From the NCBI GenBank assembly GCA_963814955.1, contig CAWFEX010000015.1, positions 434,001-498,000 on the forward strand: a stretch of DNA of 64,000 nt, given 5' to 3'. Source of the DNA: DATCJA01 sp963814955 (GTDB lineage: Bacteria; Acidobacteriota; Vicinamibacteria; Vicinamibacterales; UBA2999). Below are positions 38,886-48,187 of this stretch, piece after piece (positions within the stretch are counted from its first letter, which is position 1; each line of letters opens with the position of its first letter). The notes below the pieces were generated by a model. That model had not been told where the DNA came from. It saw only the letters and a program-made list of their open reading frames with translations, and did no database searches. A program made the position numbers and the translations under genes.

Positions 38886-39740
38886 ATGCGAAAGAGGTGG
38901 ACGGGCGTACTCGCAAGCGTGGCGGGTGTGGTGTTGCTTTCGGCGCTCGTTGCCGCTCAGAACGATGCGCCACGTTCGCCGTGGAAATATTATCCGGAGG
39001 ATGTCAGGACCAAGAACGTTGGACCCGGCGGGCCCGCACCGGTGCGTGATCTGACCGGCACATGGGCAGGAGAGTCTTCTGGCGCGGGTGTTCAGAGGCT
39101 CGTCCCTCCGGAGAGGCAGCCGTCGTTTACGCCGTTAGGCAAGCAGTTGTTCGACCGGAACCGGGCGGAAGGCGCTGATGTTCTGGTTGCCGAGTCGAAC
39201 GATCCTCACGTCAAATACTGCGATCCGTTTGGCTTTCCCCGGAACATGAACGATCAGATTCGTTCGATGACGATCACCACGTTGCCGAACCGGACCTTTG
39301 TCATGCTCAAGTTCATGAATATCTGGCGTGAGATCTGGACGGACGGACGAGCCCTTCCCACCAATTTTGCCGGCAGAGGCCCGGACGTGCACGATCCGAC
39401 GTACAACGGCTACTCGGTGGGTCGCTGGCAGGATGACTACACGTTCGTGGTGGAGACAACCGGGATCTCCGCAGAGACCTGGGCCACCGAGGGCGGTCTT
39501 CCCCACAGCGTCGACGCGCGCGTGACGGAACGCTTTGTACGGAAAAGCAAGAACGATCTGGCGCTGGCGATGACCATGGATGACCCGAAGCTTTACGCCA
39601 AGCCTGTCAGTCTCGGGGAAATATATTTCCGGTGGATTCCGAGCCAGACATTCTTTGACTTCAGCTGCGTGCCGTCGTCGGTTCAGCGGTACTTGAAAGA
39701 GATGGCAGATCCGTCCGGCAGTCCCGGCGCGGGAAAGTAG
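38886..39740 (+). CDS. Secreted protein of ~285 residues, array family member 3
   Basis: 284 residues from ATG 38886. Signal peptide ('LASVAGVVLLSALVAAQND'), 'WKYYPEDVRTKNVGPGGPAP', 'VRDLTGTWAGESSGAG', 'VKYCDPFGFPRNMNDQIRSM', 'MNIWREIWTDGRALPTNFAG', 'NGYSVGRWQDDYTFVVETTG', 'MTMDDPKLYAKPVSLGEIYF' and a C-terminal 'FDFSCVPSSVQRYLKEMADP'. Closely similar to the gene at 40417, so a recent duplication with the DUF6152 gene in between. Confidence 0.82.
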   Translation: MRKRWTGVLASVAGVVLLSALVAAQNDAPRSPWKYYPEDVRTKNVGPGGPAPVRDLTGTWAGESSGAGVQRLVPPERQPSFTPLGKQLFDRNRAEGADVLVAESNDPHVKYCDPFGFPRNMNDQIRSMTITTLPNRTFVMLKFMNIWREIWTDGRALPTNFAGRGPDVHDPTYNGYSVGRWQDDYTFVVETTGISAETWATEGGLPHSVDARVTERFVRKSKNDLALAMTMDDPKLYAKPVSLGEIYFRWIPSQTFFDFSCVPSSVQRYLKEMADPSGSPGAGK

Positions 39741-39783
39741 CCCAATTCGCGATCGCCAGCGGAATTGTTTCTGGAGGTGCACG

Positions 39784-40212
39784 GTGAAAACGAAAGTCCT
39801 GATGATGGTGGTCTTGTTCGCCGGACTTATCGCAATTGACAGCCCGTCGTTCGCGCATCACGGCGCTGCGGCATTCGACATGGGCCAGCCGGTCGTGTTG
39901 AAGGGCGCGGTGATAACGGAATTCCTCTGGATTAATCCCCACCCGCTCATCAAGGCGGACTACAAGGACGAAAAGGGCACCGTCGAGCATTGGACGATGG
40001 AATTGGGCAGCACGGTGTCGGCTCAGCTCATCGGCTGGAGCAGAACGACCCTTCAGCCCGGAGACGTTGTTACGCTGTACGTCTGGAAGGCCAAGACAGG
40101 CGCAACGGTCGGACGCTTCAACAAGGTCGACTTCGCCGACGGCACGACCATGCGTGATACCCAGCGCGGCGGCGACGACGGAGGGCGCGCCGACACCGGC
40201 GTGCGCCAGTAA
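39784..40212 (+). CDS. DUF6152 family exported protein (copy 3)
   Basis: 142 residues starting at GTG 39784 with CTGGAGG just upstream. Signal peptide ('FAGLIAIDSPSFAHHG'), 'MGQPVVLKGAVITEFLWINP', 'HPLIKADYKDEKGTVEHWTM', 'STVSAQLIGWSRTTLQPGDV' and 'FADGTTMRDTQRGGDDGG'. Intact frame. Between two near-identical secreted-protein genes. Confidence 0.88.
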   Translation: MKTKVLMMVVLFAGLIAIDSPSFAHHGAAAFDMGQPVVLKGAVITEFLWINPHPLIKADYKDEKGTVEHWTMELGSTVSAQLIGWSRTTLQPGDVVTLYVWKAKTGATVGRFNKVDFADGTTMRDTQRGGDDGGRADTGVRQ

Positions 40213-40315
40213 GCACGAACTGCGGCTTCGCAGCCGCCCTGCTTCTGCAACCCCGCACGCAGCGCGAACCCTTCGTGCTTGCGTGCGGGCTCTTCGAGTC
40301 CATCGCCAGCCCTCG

Positions 40316-40347
40316 GCTTTCAATCACCAATCACTAATCACCAATCG
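40316..40347. repeat. AATCACCAATCACTAATCACC direct repeat
   Basis: Four AATCAC-C/T units in the 204-base gap after the third DUF6152 gene. The rest of the gap shows nothing gene-like. Confidence 0.5.
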
Positions 40348-40416
40348 TTGACCGCTTGGTTCAGTCGAGCATATGCTCTGCCCGGTTGAGTGCAAGGAAC
40401 TGACAGGGAGCGGACG

Positions 40417-41285
40417 ATGCGGAAAACGTGCACGGGCGTACTCGCAGGCGTAGCGGGCGTGATGTTGCTTTCGGCGTTGGCGGCCGCGCAGAACGATGCG
40501 CCACGTTCGCCGTGGAAATACTATCCGGAGGATGTGAGGGCCAACGCTGGGCCCGGCGGGCCCGCGCCGGTGCGCGATCTGACCGGCACATGGGCAGGAC
40601 CGAATTCTGGCGCAGGTGTGCAGGGCGGGCGTGGGCGTGGGGGCGGCGCGCCACCGCTGACACCGTTAGGCAAGCAGCTGAACGACAAGATGCTGCCGCT
40701 CGGAATATACAGTCCTGCCGGTTCGAATGATCCTTTTGTCCGCTACTGCGATCCCATGGGTTTTCCCCGGAACATGAGCGACGAGATGCGCGGAATGACG
40801 ATCACGACGCTGCCGAATCGGACCTTTGTCTTGATCATGTTCATGAACATCTGGCGTGAGATCTGGACGGACGGGCGGGCCCTCCCTACCAATTTCGCGA
40901 GGGGTAAAGACGCCCACGATCCGACGTACAACGGCTACTCAGTAGGTCGCTGGGAAGACGACTACACCTTCGTGGTGGAGACAACCGGGATGGCCCCGGA
41001 GACCTGGCTCGCCAGGAGCGGCTATCCCCACAGCGTCGATGCGCGCGTGACCGAACGCTTTCGCCGGACGAGCAAAAACGATCTGTCGCTGACGATGACG
41101 ATGGATGACCCGAAGCTTTACACCAAACCGTTCAATCTCGCGGAGGTGAATTTCCGGTGGATTCCGAACCAGGTATCCTTGACTTCGCCTGCATACCGTC
41201 GCAGGTGCAGCGGTACTTGAAAGAGATGGGCGATCCGGCCGGCAGCGATCCCGATGCCGCAGCTCGCGAGCGCCAGCAGAATTGA
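40417..41285 (+). CDS. Secreted protein of ~288 residues, array family member 4 (frameshift near end)
   Basis: Paralogue of the gene at 38886: signal peptide 'LAGVAGVMLLSALAAAQND', the same 'WKYYPEDVRANAGPGGPAP', 'VRYCDPMGFPRNMSDEMRGM', 'MNIWREIWTDGRALPTNFAR', 'NGYSVGRWEDDYTFVVETTG' and 'MTMDDPKLYTKPFNLAEVNF'. A Gly/Arg insert 'GGRGRGGG' follows the N-terminal block. After 'RWIPNQV' one base appears missing (near 41172); in the next frame it continues 'LDFACIPSQVQRYLKEMGDP' to a TGA at 41283-41285, matching the paralogue's C-terminus. As read, the frame would end at 41220. Confidence 0.8.
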
Positions 41286-41295
41286 TTCCGGAAGC

Positions 41296-42462
41296 CTACT
41301 TGGCCGGCGTGGGCCGGCCGAACCTGGCTGCGTCGATCGCGACGTTCGGCTGCAGGGAAGTGACATTGTACGTGCCCCGCCCATTGGTCCACGTCACCTG
41401 CCACGTATATGGAACCTTCACACCCAGGCTGGGGACGTCGCGGTAATTCGAATACACGACAGTAATCGGCACCGTGCCCACGGCCGTAACGGAATAACGC
41501 ACGGATCGCACCAGCAAACCCGTCTCTTTGTCGAAATACAGCTTGACGCGGGACCTTCTCGTTGTCCTTCCTTCGATCACATCCACCGGACGGTCGTCAA
41601 CACGGAGCGGCGGAAAGCCGGTTCGCCAATCCGTCAGGATCTGCTTGATCTGGCCGGGGAAAGCCAGCTGGGCGTCCAAACGGGCTCCGTCCAGGCTATC
41701 GCCGACAAGCTCAAACAGCGTCACGGGCGTCAAGTCGGACGGACCCGCAGCCCAAGCCTCGCGGCCATCAACGGTGGTGATGTTCTCCCCCGCGCGCATG
41801 TGATTGAGGGTGGCACGCATGTCCGGCGCCTTGGCGTAGATATCCGTCGCAACTTGCTCGAAATCGGAATCAAACCCCTCATACGTCCCCTTGGCCGTAT
41901 AGCTGGTCAGCTTGGCCGCAGCCGCCGCTCCGCCAATTGCCTGAATGTACCGGTCCAGGATCTGCTCGGCCGTCATCGTGACGCGCACGACCGGATTCGG
42001 CTCGATCTCATCGGGATCCTCGTCCGGCGGCGCGGAGTACTGCTGCGCCAGGCTCGGGATCCTCTTCGGCCTTTGGTTGCCGCGATGGCAGGTGTAGCAG
42101 GTCACGACGGGTGCACCACCAAAGTTGGTTTTGTTGAACGCGTTCACCATCTGGACCATCCGGCGACTTGCCTGCTTGAGGGGGGTATCGTCGGCGTATC
42201 TGGCCCAACTGCTGCCGCTGGCCTCACCGTGACAATCCGTACAGTTCAGCGACAATGAGGCTGCGAAAAAGCCCATCGTCTCCATGAATTCCTTGACGGG
42301 AATCCCACGCAACACCTGGATGTCCTTGAATGCCTGCTCCGACAGCAGCGGCTTCTGCCCGGCTGGAGCGGCAGGGCCAGTCTGGGCGCGAGTCGCCGCC
42401 GCACTCAGCAAGCAGATTGTCAGCAGTCCGGCCAACCACACCCATCCCCTCACCACATTCAT
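41296..42462 (-). CDS. Reaction-centre-type c-cytochrome with C-terminal sorting-like domain (copy 1)
   Basis: 388 residues from ATG 42462. Signal peptide, then 'AFKDIQVLRGIPVKEFMETM' and two haem sites, 'LNCTDCHGEASG' and 'VVTCYTCHRGNQRPKRIP', as in the photosynthetic reaction-centre cytochrome subunit family, which usually has four haems; here two. A linker leads to a domain of about 210 residues ('DRYIQAIGGAAAAAKLTSYT', 'GEAWAAGP'-like 'GREAWAAGP', 'LYFDKETGLLVRSVRYS') resembling LolA/lipoprotein-sorting-type beta folds. Role unknown in non-phototrophs; likely periplasmic electron transfer. Convergent with the secreted-protein array, 10 bases apart. Confidence 0.85.
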   Translation of the reverse strand: MNVVRGWVWLAGLLTICLLSAAATRAQTGPAAPAGQKPLLSEQAFKDIQVLRGIPVKEFMETMGFFAASLSLNCTDCHGEASGSSWARYADDTPLKQASRRMVQMVNAFNKTNFGGAPVVTCYTCHRGNQRPKRIPSLAQQYSAPPDEDPDEIEPNPVVRVTMTAEQILDRYIQAIGGAAAAAKLTSYTAKGTYEGFDSDFEQVATDIYAKAPDMRATLNHMRAGENITTVDGREAWAAGPSDLTPVTLFELVGDSLDGARLDAQLAFPGQIKQILTDWRTGFPPLRVDDRPVDVIEGRTTRRSRVKLYFDKETGLLVRSVRYSVTAVGTVPITVVYSNYRDVPSLGVKVPYTWQVTWTNGRGTYNVTSLQPNVAIDAARFGRPTPAK

Positions 42463-42520
42463 CAAGGTCCCCCCACCCACCCGAAAACTATGGAATGGTG
42501 TGCAATCTCGTCCTGAATAG

Positions 42521-43678
42521 CTAAGCGGCCGGCTTCACGGGCGCAGGGCGTGCGAACCGCGCGTCGTCGACACGTGCGTTCGGCTGCATGTCGCTCAACT
42601 CGACGGTCATCTGCATGTAAGTTTGCGTGACGATGCGTTTGAACGGCACCTTGACGCCAGCGACGTCGCGGTAGTCGGAGTAACTGACCTCTGTTGGCAC
42701 GAACCCGACAGGTGTCCGTGTCCAGCGGATGAATCGGATCAGCAACCCTGCGTTGTCGAAGTAGAAGTTGGCCACTGGCTGACCATCGCTGCTGCCCTGC
42801 AGGACGATCACTTCCTGATCGTCGATCGCCGTGCGGCCACCGCGCCACTGCGGGAACGCCTTGAGCAGTGCGGTCGACGGAAACGCGACCATCGCCTCGA
42901 GCCGCGCACGATCCAGGTTGCCTTCCGTCAACGTCACCAGCGGGAGAGGCGTATCCGGGCCGGCCATCCATCCGTTGCGGCCGTCGAACGTTCGCGTGCT
43001 GGCTCCGATGCCGAGGTGCACGACCATCGTCTGCTGAGCGGGCGCCTTGCCGTAGAGCTCCATCTGCACCTTGTCGAACGACGTGTCGAAGCCTGCGTAG
43101 GTGCCTTTCGCCACGTAGCTCGTGAATTTCGCGATACGGTCTGCGCCCCCGACCGCCTGGATGTACTTGTCGAACACCTGATTGGCCATGATCCGCTGAT
43201 CGGTTGGGAAATCTCGTACGTTCGGGTCTTCAATGGGTGTCCCGTACTGCGCCAGGAAACTCGGATCGGCCCTGGGACTCTGGCTGCCCGCATGGCAGGT
43301 GTAGCACGTCACGCGCGTCTGTCCGCCAAAGTACTGCTTGTTGATCGCGTTCATCATCACGATCATCTGACGCGCGCGCATCATCCGCGGCGTCTGCTCG
43401 GCGAACGCGGCCTTGTCGAAGTAGGCCTTCGACACGTGGCAGAACGTGCAGTCGTTCCCCATCGCATTGGCGAACATCCCCATGGCATCGAAGAACGTGT
43501 CTACAGGAATGCCCTTCAGCAACTGGATGTTCTTGAAAACCTCATCCGTGATCGGTACACGTTCCTGCGTGTTCTGCGCGGGGGCAGCGGCCTGGCCGGC
43601 CTCGATGGCCGCGCCGAGCAGGCACATAACACCTATCGCCGTGGCGCCAAGAAACAGTCGCCTGGATCCAGCAGTCAT
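42521..43678 (-). CDS. Reaction-centre-type c-cytochrome with C-terminal sorting-like domain (copy 2)
   Basis: 385 residues, paralogous to the downstream gene. The N-terminus 'MTAGSRRLFLGATAIGVM' contains an SRRLFLG motif that looks like a Tat signal, unusual for a c-type cytochrome. Haem sites 'NDCTFCHVSKAYFDKAAFAE' and 'VTCYTCHAGSQSPRADPS', then 'FDKYIQAVGGADRIAKFTSY', 'GRNGWMAGPDTPLPLVTL' and the C-terminal 'VSYSDYRDVAGVKVPFKRIV'. About 60 bases separate it from copy 1, so the two are probably co-transcribed. Confidence 0.86.
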   Translation of the reverse strand: MTAGSRRLFLGATAIGVMCLLGAAIEAGQAAAPAQNTQERVPITDEVFKNIQLLKGIPVDTFFDAMGMFANAMGNDCTFCHVSKAYFDKAAFAEQTPRMMRARQMIVMMNAINKQYFGGQTRVTCYTCHAGSQSPRADPSFLAQYGTPIEDPNVRDFPTDQRIMANQVFDKYIQAVGGADRIAKFTSYVAKGTYAGFDTSFDKVQMELYGKAPAQQTMVVHLGIGASTRTFDGRNGWMAGPDTPLPLVTLTEGNLDRARLEAMVAFPSTALLKAFPQWRGGRTAIDDQEVIVLQGSSDGQPVANFYFDNAGLLIRFIRWTRTPVGFVPTEVSYSDYRDVAGVKVPFKRIVTQTYMQMTVELSDMQPNARVDDARFARPAPVKPAA

Positions 43679-43754
43679 GTCGTCGTCTCCTCGCTTGATG
43701 TGCGGGCGGTCAGCGGAGCATATCGTAGATCAACTTCCACACGGAGATCCGTGG

Positions 43755-44578
43755 TTATGCACGCAGGTCGACGGTGAGGGGCGACAAATCGAGACTGTCG
43801 ACCTCCATGGTCCACCGTTCGCCGGCGGCGACGGGTTTCGCCGCCGTTGTCGTTCCCGTGCTGATGAGTTCCCCCGCGCGCACCGGCTTGGCGCCGGGCT
43901 GCGAGGAAACCGCCGCGAAAAATTCCGCGAGGCAGAGCGCCGGGCTGCCGAGGACGTTCTTTCCCCGCCCTCCTCCACGACCTGACCATCCTTGGATAGT
44001 CGCGTGGTGAACGCCGCCAGCTTGTCGACCAGAGCCGGAATTTCGTCGCGGCCAATCGGACGCGGTTCGCCGACCACGAGAGCGGCGTGAAGGCCCAATG
44101 ACGCGAGAAAGTCACCAGGTTGAAACTTCCAATCCGGATACGGACAGTCGATGAACTCGAACCCAAGCGCAATCCACTCCACCGCCTCCAGCGCCCCGGC
44201 CGCATCGGCGCCCGGCCTCGGGGCCGCCTTCAGCCTGACGACGATCTCCGGCTCCACGCGCGGCGCTCGCATGCGCGCCACCGACCAGGTGCCCCGGCCG
44301 TCCGCCGCATGGTGAACCGTGTCGTCGTACATGCTGGCCCACACGAGCGTGCGAAGCTTCATCGCCTGCCACACGGCCCGGTTTGCCAGACCGATCTTGC
44401 GTCCCACCACGTTGTGGCCGGCAGCGCCGCGCATGCGCGCGAGCTCCTCTTCCACCGCGTATCCGGTATCGAGATCGATGCCCCCTTCGCGGGCTGACGG
44501 GGGCACGGGAACGAAGCTGCCGGTGTTATAGGCGTCGAGCATTTCGCGCGCCAGAGAGGTCACATGTGAGTCGCTCAT
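43755..44578 (-). CDS. 2-keto-4-pentenoate hydratase-like protein (one frameshift)
   Basis: About 274 residues of the fumarylacetoacetate hydrolase superfamily, hydratase branch (MhpD-like): 'DTGYAVEEELARMRGAAGHN', 'VVGRKIGLANRAVWQAMKL', 'RVEPEIVVRLKAAPRPGADA', 'WIALGFEFIDCPYPDWKFQP' and, after a missing G in a G-run near 43945, 'NVLGSPALCLAEFFAAVSSQ', 'GAKPVRAGELISTGTTTAAK' and 'VAAGERWTMEVDSLDLSPL'. The acidic metal ligands of E-x-E type are in 'VEPEIVV'. Such enzymes hydrate 2-oxopent-4-enoate in aromatic meta-cleavage or decarboxylate related acids. No other aromatic-pathway gene is adjacent. Confidence 0.85.
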
Positions 44579-44690
44579 CGGCGGTTATTGTAGGCCCGGT
44601 TTGGACCTGGCGGTTACCGATCTACGCCTCGGCTCGACACATGCGCTGCGGCGATGATAGGCTGGCGGGCCATTCGGCATTGAGGAACCC

Positions 44691-45962
44691 ATGACTCATT
44701 CCACCGCATCCGAAGGAACACGCTGGGGGCAGCTCGTCTTCGGCATCATCTGCATGGTGATGATTGCCAACCTCCAGTACGGCTGGACGTTGTTCGTCGG
44801 GCCAATCGACGAGAAGTATCAGTGGGGACGGGCGGCAATCCAGATTGCCTTTACGATTTTCGTGCTGACCGAAACCTGGCTCGTGCCGATCGAGGGGTAC
44901 CTGATCGACAAGTTCGGCCCTCGCATCATGATCAGCTGCAGCGGCGTCCTCGTCGCGATTGCGTGGGTTCTCAACTCGGTCGCCGACTCGCTGTTCCTTC
45001 TGTACCTCGGCGCCGCGATCGGCGGCATCGGAGCCGGCGTGATCTATGGCGGCTCGGTTGGCAACGCGCTGAAGTGGTTCCCGGATCGGCGCGGCCTGGC
45101 GGCCGGGTTGACGGCGGCGGGCTTCGGAGCGGGCTCCGCGCTGACCGTGATCCCGATTGCCAACATGATCCAGTCGAGCGGATATGAATCCGCGTTCCTG
45201 TGGTTCGGCCTCGTGCAGGGGCTGGTGGTGGTGGTGGTTGCGCTGTTTCTCCGCGCGCCTGAGGCTGGCGAAGTGCCAGCGCCGGCAGCTTCCGCCGTCC
45301 AGCAGACGCGGCGCGACTACACGCCGGCCGAGGTGCTCAAGACGCCGGCATTCTGGGTGATGTATGTGATGTTCGTGATGGTCGGCGCAGGCGGACTCAT
45401 GGCGGTCGCGCAGCTTGCGCCAATCGCCACCGACTTCAACGTCGGCACCGTCCCGGTCTCGATCCTGGGACTCACGTTGCCCGCGCTCACCTTCGCGCTG
45501 ACGATCGATCGAGTGCTGAACGGCGTGTGCCGCCCGTTCTTCGGCTGGGTCTCGGATCACATCGGCCGCGAGAACACGATGTTCGGCGCCTTCATGGTTG
45601 AAGGCGTCGGCATTTATGCGCTGCTTCTGTTCGCCAGCGATCCCGTGATGTTCGTGCTCTTGTCCGGCCTGGTGTTCTTTGCGTGGGGAGAGATTTATTC
45701 GTTGTTCCCTGCAACCTGCACCGACATGTACGGGCGCAAGTTCGCCACGACCAACTACGGCATGCTCTACACGGCGAAAGGCACCGCGGCGTTGCTGGTG
45801 CCGCTGGCCAATGTGCTCACCAATGCAACCGGCAGCTGGCACGCCGTGTTTTACGTCGCAGCGGTGCTCAACATCGTCGCGGCCCTGATGGCGCTGGTCG
45901 TCCTCAAGCCGATGCGCGTGCGCACGATAGCCCGGCCCGCCGCGGCGCCGGTGCCGGCCTGA
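44691..45962 (+). CDS. OxlT-type (oxalate:formate antiporter-like) MFS transporter
   Basis: 423 residues, 12 membrane helices. Family features: 'LQYGWTLFVGPIDEKYQWGR' at helix 1-2, 'GYLIDKFGPRIMISCSGVLV' (motif A-like), 'GGIGAGVIYGGSVGNALKWF', 'PDRRGLAAGLTAAGFGAGSA', 'VLNGVCRPFFGWVSDHIGRE' and 'FFAWGEIYSLFPATCTDMYG'. These carriers exchange small carboxylates; oxalate/formate is the model substrate, but many members differ. No oxalate enzymes are next to it. Located just upstream of a TonB receptor gene. Confidence 0.88.
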   Translation: MTHSTASEGTRWGQLVFGIICMVMIANLQYGWTLFVGPIDEKYQWGRAAIQIAFTIFVLTETWLVPIEGYLIDKFGPRIMISCSGVLVAIAWVLNSVADSLFLLYLGAAIGGIGAGVIYGGSVGNALKWFPDRRGLAAGLTAAGFGAGSALTVIPIANMIQSSGYESAFLWFGLVQGLVVVVVALFLRAPEAGEVPAPAASAVQQTRRDYTPAEVLKTPAFWVMYVMFVMVGAGGLMAVAQLAPIATDFNVGTVPVSILGLTLPALTFALTIDRVLNGVCRPFFGWVSDHIGRENTMFGAFMVEGVGIYALLLFASDPVMFVLLSGLVFFAWGEIYSLFPATCTDMYGRKFATTNYGMLYTAKGTAALLVPLANVLTNATGSWHAVFYVAAVLNIVAALMALVVLKPMRVRTIARPAAAPVPA

Positions 45963-45975
45963 GCTGAATTGGCTC

Positions 45976-46066
45976 GTAGCCGGTAGGTGGCAGCGGTCCT
46001 TCACAAACGGAGACGGAGACCTGAAGGTCTCCGGCTACCGACTACCCTACCGACTACCACCTAGCC
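45976..46066. repeat. TGAA-loop palindrome plus GTAGTCGG/CTACCGAC repeats
   Basis: At 46015-46032 a GGAGACC / GGTCTCC stem around TGAA is followed by GGCTAC; outer arms GTAGCCGG (45976) and CCGGCTAC (46031) pair as well. Then several CTACCGACTACC units up to the next gene's ribosome-binding site. Joins two dispersed repeat families in one spacer. Confidence 0.7.
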
Positions 46067-46084
46067 GGCGTTGAGGGAGGTTTC

Positions 46085-48187
46085 ATGGTCGCGCGCCTCG
46101 CCGTTGTCTTCGGGCTTGCGTTCTCGTCAGCCGCGCTTGCCCAGCAAAGTGAACCGACTATCCCCAATCCGCCACAAGGCGATCGGCCTATTACGTTTGA
46201 AGATCAGGTCGTGGTGTCGGCGTCCCGCGCCGAAGAGGAACTGGTGAACGCGCCCGCCACGGTCAGCGTGGTCTCCGCGCAAACCATTCAGAACGCTCCA
46301 TCGGTCAACATGGGCGACCTGCTGCGCGTCGTGCCGGGCGTCAACGTCACGCAGGTATCGGCGCGAGACGTCAACATCACCACGCGTGGCGCCACCTCAA
46401 CTCTGGCCACGTCGCAGCTGGCGCTCGTCGACGGCCGAAGCATCTATCTCGACTTCTTCGGCATGGTGATGTGGGATCTCGTGCCGACCAACCCGAACGA
46501 CATCGAGCGCATCGAGGTCATTCGCGGACCGGCGTCCGCGGTGTGGGGCGCCAACGCGCTGAGCGGCGTGGTCAACGTCATCTCCCGGTCGCCGCGTCAA
46601 ACGGCGTCGGGCGGCAAGGCCACAACGCTCACGCTGAGCGCTGGAGCGTTCGACCGCAGCGTGGAGGGTCGAGACCAGAGCGCGGGCTCGCTGTTCTTTC
46701 TCACTGCGACGCATTCGGAAGCGGTGAACGATCGATGGGCGTACCGCGTGTCGGCAGGCTACGCTGACCAGGACGCGCTGCCCCGACCCACCGGGGCCCT
46801 GCCGAGCGGAACGCCATATCCGGCGTTCGCCAATAGCGGCGCACGCCTGCCCAAGTTCAATGGCCGCGCCGACTACGAGCTCTCAGGCGGGGGACGCATT
46901 ACGATGGAGGGTGGCGTGGCCGGGACGGCCGGCATCATCCATACGGGCATCGGGCCCGCCGACATCGAGCGCGGCTCGCGACTGGGCTACGTCACGGGGC
47001 GCTACGAGAACGGCGGCCGCCGCGTGGCGGTGTTCACGAACATCCTGCGCGCCGACGCCGCAACACTGCTCTCGGTCGGACCCGACCGGCGGCCGATTCC
47101 TCTGGATTTCGACACCACCACGTTCGACGTCGAGGCGAGCGACATCCGCGCGATAGCTACGCGTCATGCCCTGAGCTACGGCGGGAACTATCGACACAAC
47201 GAATTCAGAATCTCTCTGGCACCGAACGGGGAAGACAGGAACGAGGGGGGCGCGTATCTCCAGGACGAGATCTTCATCAACGAACGGTTCCGCTGGATCG
47301 CAGGGGGGCGTATCGACAAGTTCACGTCGATCGACGGCGCCGTGTTCTCGCCGCGCACGACGCTTCTTTTCAAGCCCGCCAGCGCGCACACATTCCGCGC
47401 CTCGTTCAATCGCGCGTTCCGGTCGCCATCGCTCGTCAACAACAGTCTCGACATCACGATCGTCACCCCCGTGATTCTGCCGGTGGTGGGCCTGTTTGCC
47501 TTTCCGACCCGTGCCGTCGGCGACCCTGAGCTCGATCAAGAAACGCTCACAGCGTATGAGATTGGATACTCGGGCGTCATCCGGAACCGGGCCACGGTGA
47601 GCGCAGCGGTGTACTGGAACAACACCGACGATGCGATCCGCTTCACTCCCGTGGCGGCGTACTCGGCGGCGAATCCACCGCCGGGATGGCCGCTGCCGCC
47701 GCAGTTCGTACCTCCTGGCGCGCTTCCGTCGCGCTACACCTACGTAAATCTGGGGAAGGTCAAAGACAAGGGGATCGAGCTTGGCGCCGATGCGGCAGTA
47801 AACAGCGCCGTCACCGCGTTCGCCAACTACTCGCATCAGTGGAAGCCGGAGGTGGAGTTCCCCGCGCCCTTCTCCGTGGATGACGTCAACTGGCCAGCGA
47901 AGAACAGATTCAACGCCGGCTTCGGCGTAAACCGCGGCCGGTATCTTGGCAGCTTCTCGGTGAGCTTCACAGACGAGGCGTACTGGCAGGACGTGCTCGA
48001 CGCGCGCTTTGCCGGCACCACGGACTCGTACACGCTCGTGAACGGCAGCTTCGGTTTGAGGTGGTTGGGCGAGCGGGTGATCACCAGCGTGAAAGTGACC
48101 AATCTCACCAATCAGGAAGTGATGCAGCACATCTTCGGCGACGTCCTGAAGCGTCAGGTTGTCGGCGAGGTGCGTCTCAATTTCTAG
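46085..48187 (+). CDS. TonB-dependent outer-membrane receptor
   Basis: 700 residues, complete; GGGAGG upstream of ATG 46085. Signal peptide ('LAVVFGLAFSSAALAQQ'), TonB box-like 'EDQVVVSASRAEE', plug ('MGDLLRVVPGVNVTQVSARD', 'IERIEVIRGPASAVWGANAL', 'SGVVNVISRSP') and a 22-strand-type barrel ending 'LKRQVVGEVRLNF'. BtuB/CirA/FepA style, without the regulatory domain of the Oar-like receptor. Ligand unknown; the upstream MFS carrier may share it. Its TAG stop forms the left border of a TGAA palindrome. Confidence 0.92.
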   Translation: MVARLAVVFGLAFSSAALAQQSEPTIPNPPQGDRPITFEDQVVVSASRAEEELVNAPATVSVVSAQTIQNAPSVNMGDLLRVVPGVNVTQVSARDVNITTRGATSTLATSQLALVDGRSIYLDFFGMVMWDLVPTNPNDIERIEVIRGPASAVWGANALSGVVNVISRSPRQTASGGKATTLTLSAGAFDRSVEGRDQSAGSLFFLTATHSEAVNDRWAYRVSAGYADQDALPRPTGALPSGTPYPAFANSGARLPKFNGRADYELSGGGRITMEGGVAGTAGIIHTGIGPADIERGSRLGYVTGRYENGGRRVAVFTNILRADAATLLSVGPDRRPIPLDFDTTTFDVEASDIRAIATRHALSYGGNYRHNEFRISLAPNGEDRNEGGAYLQDEIFINERFRWIAGGRIDKFTSIDGAVFSPRTTLLFKPASAHTFRASFNRAFRSPSLVNNSLDITIVTPVILPVVGLFAFPTRAVGDPELDQETLTAYEIGYSGVIRNRATVSAAVYWNNTDDAIRFTPVAAYSAANPPPGWPLPPQFVPPGALPSRYTYVNLGKVKDKGIELGADAAVNSAVTAFANYSHQWKPEVEFPAPFSVDDVNWPAKNRFNAGFGVNRGRYLGSFSVSFTDEAYWQDVLDARFAGTTDSYTLVNGSFGLRWLGERVITSVKVTNLTNQEVMQHIFGDVLKRQVVGEVRLNF

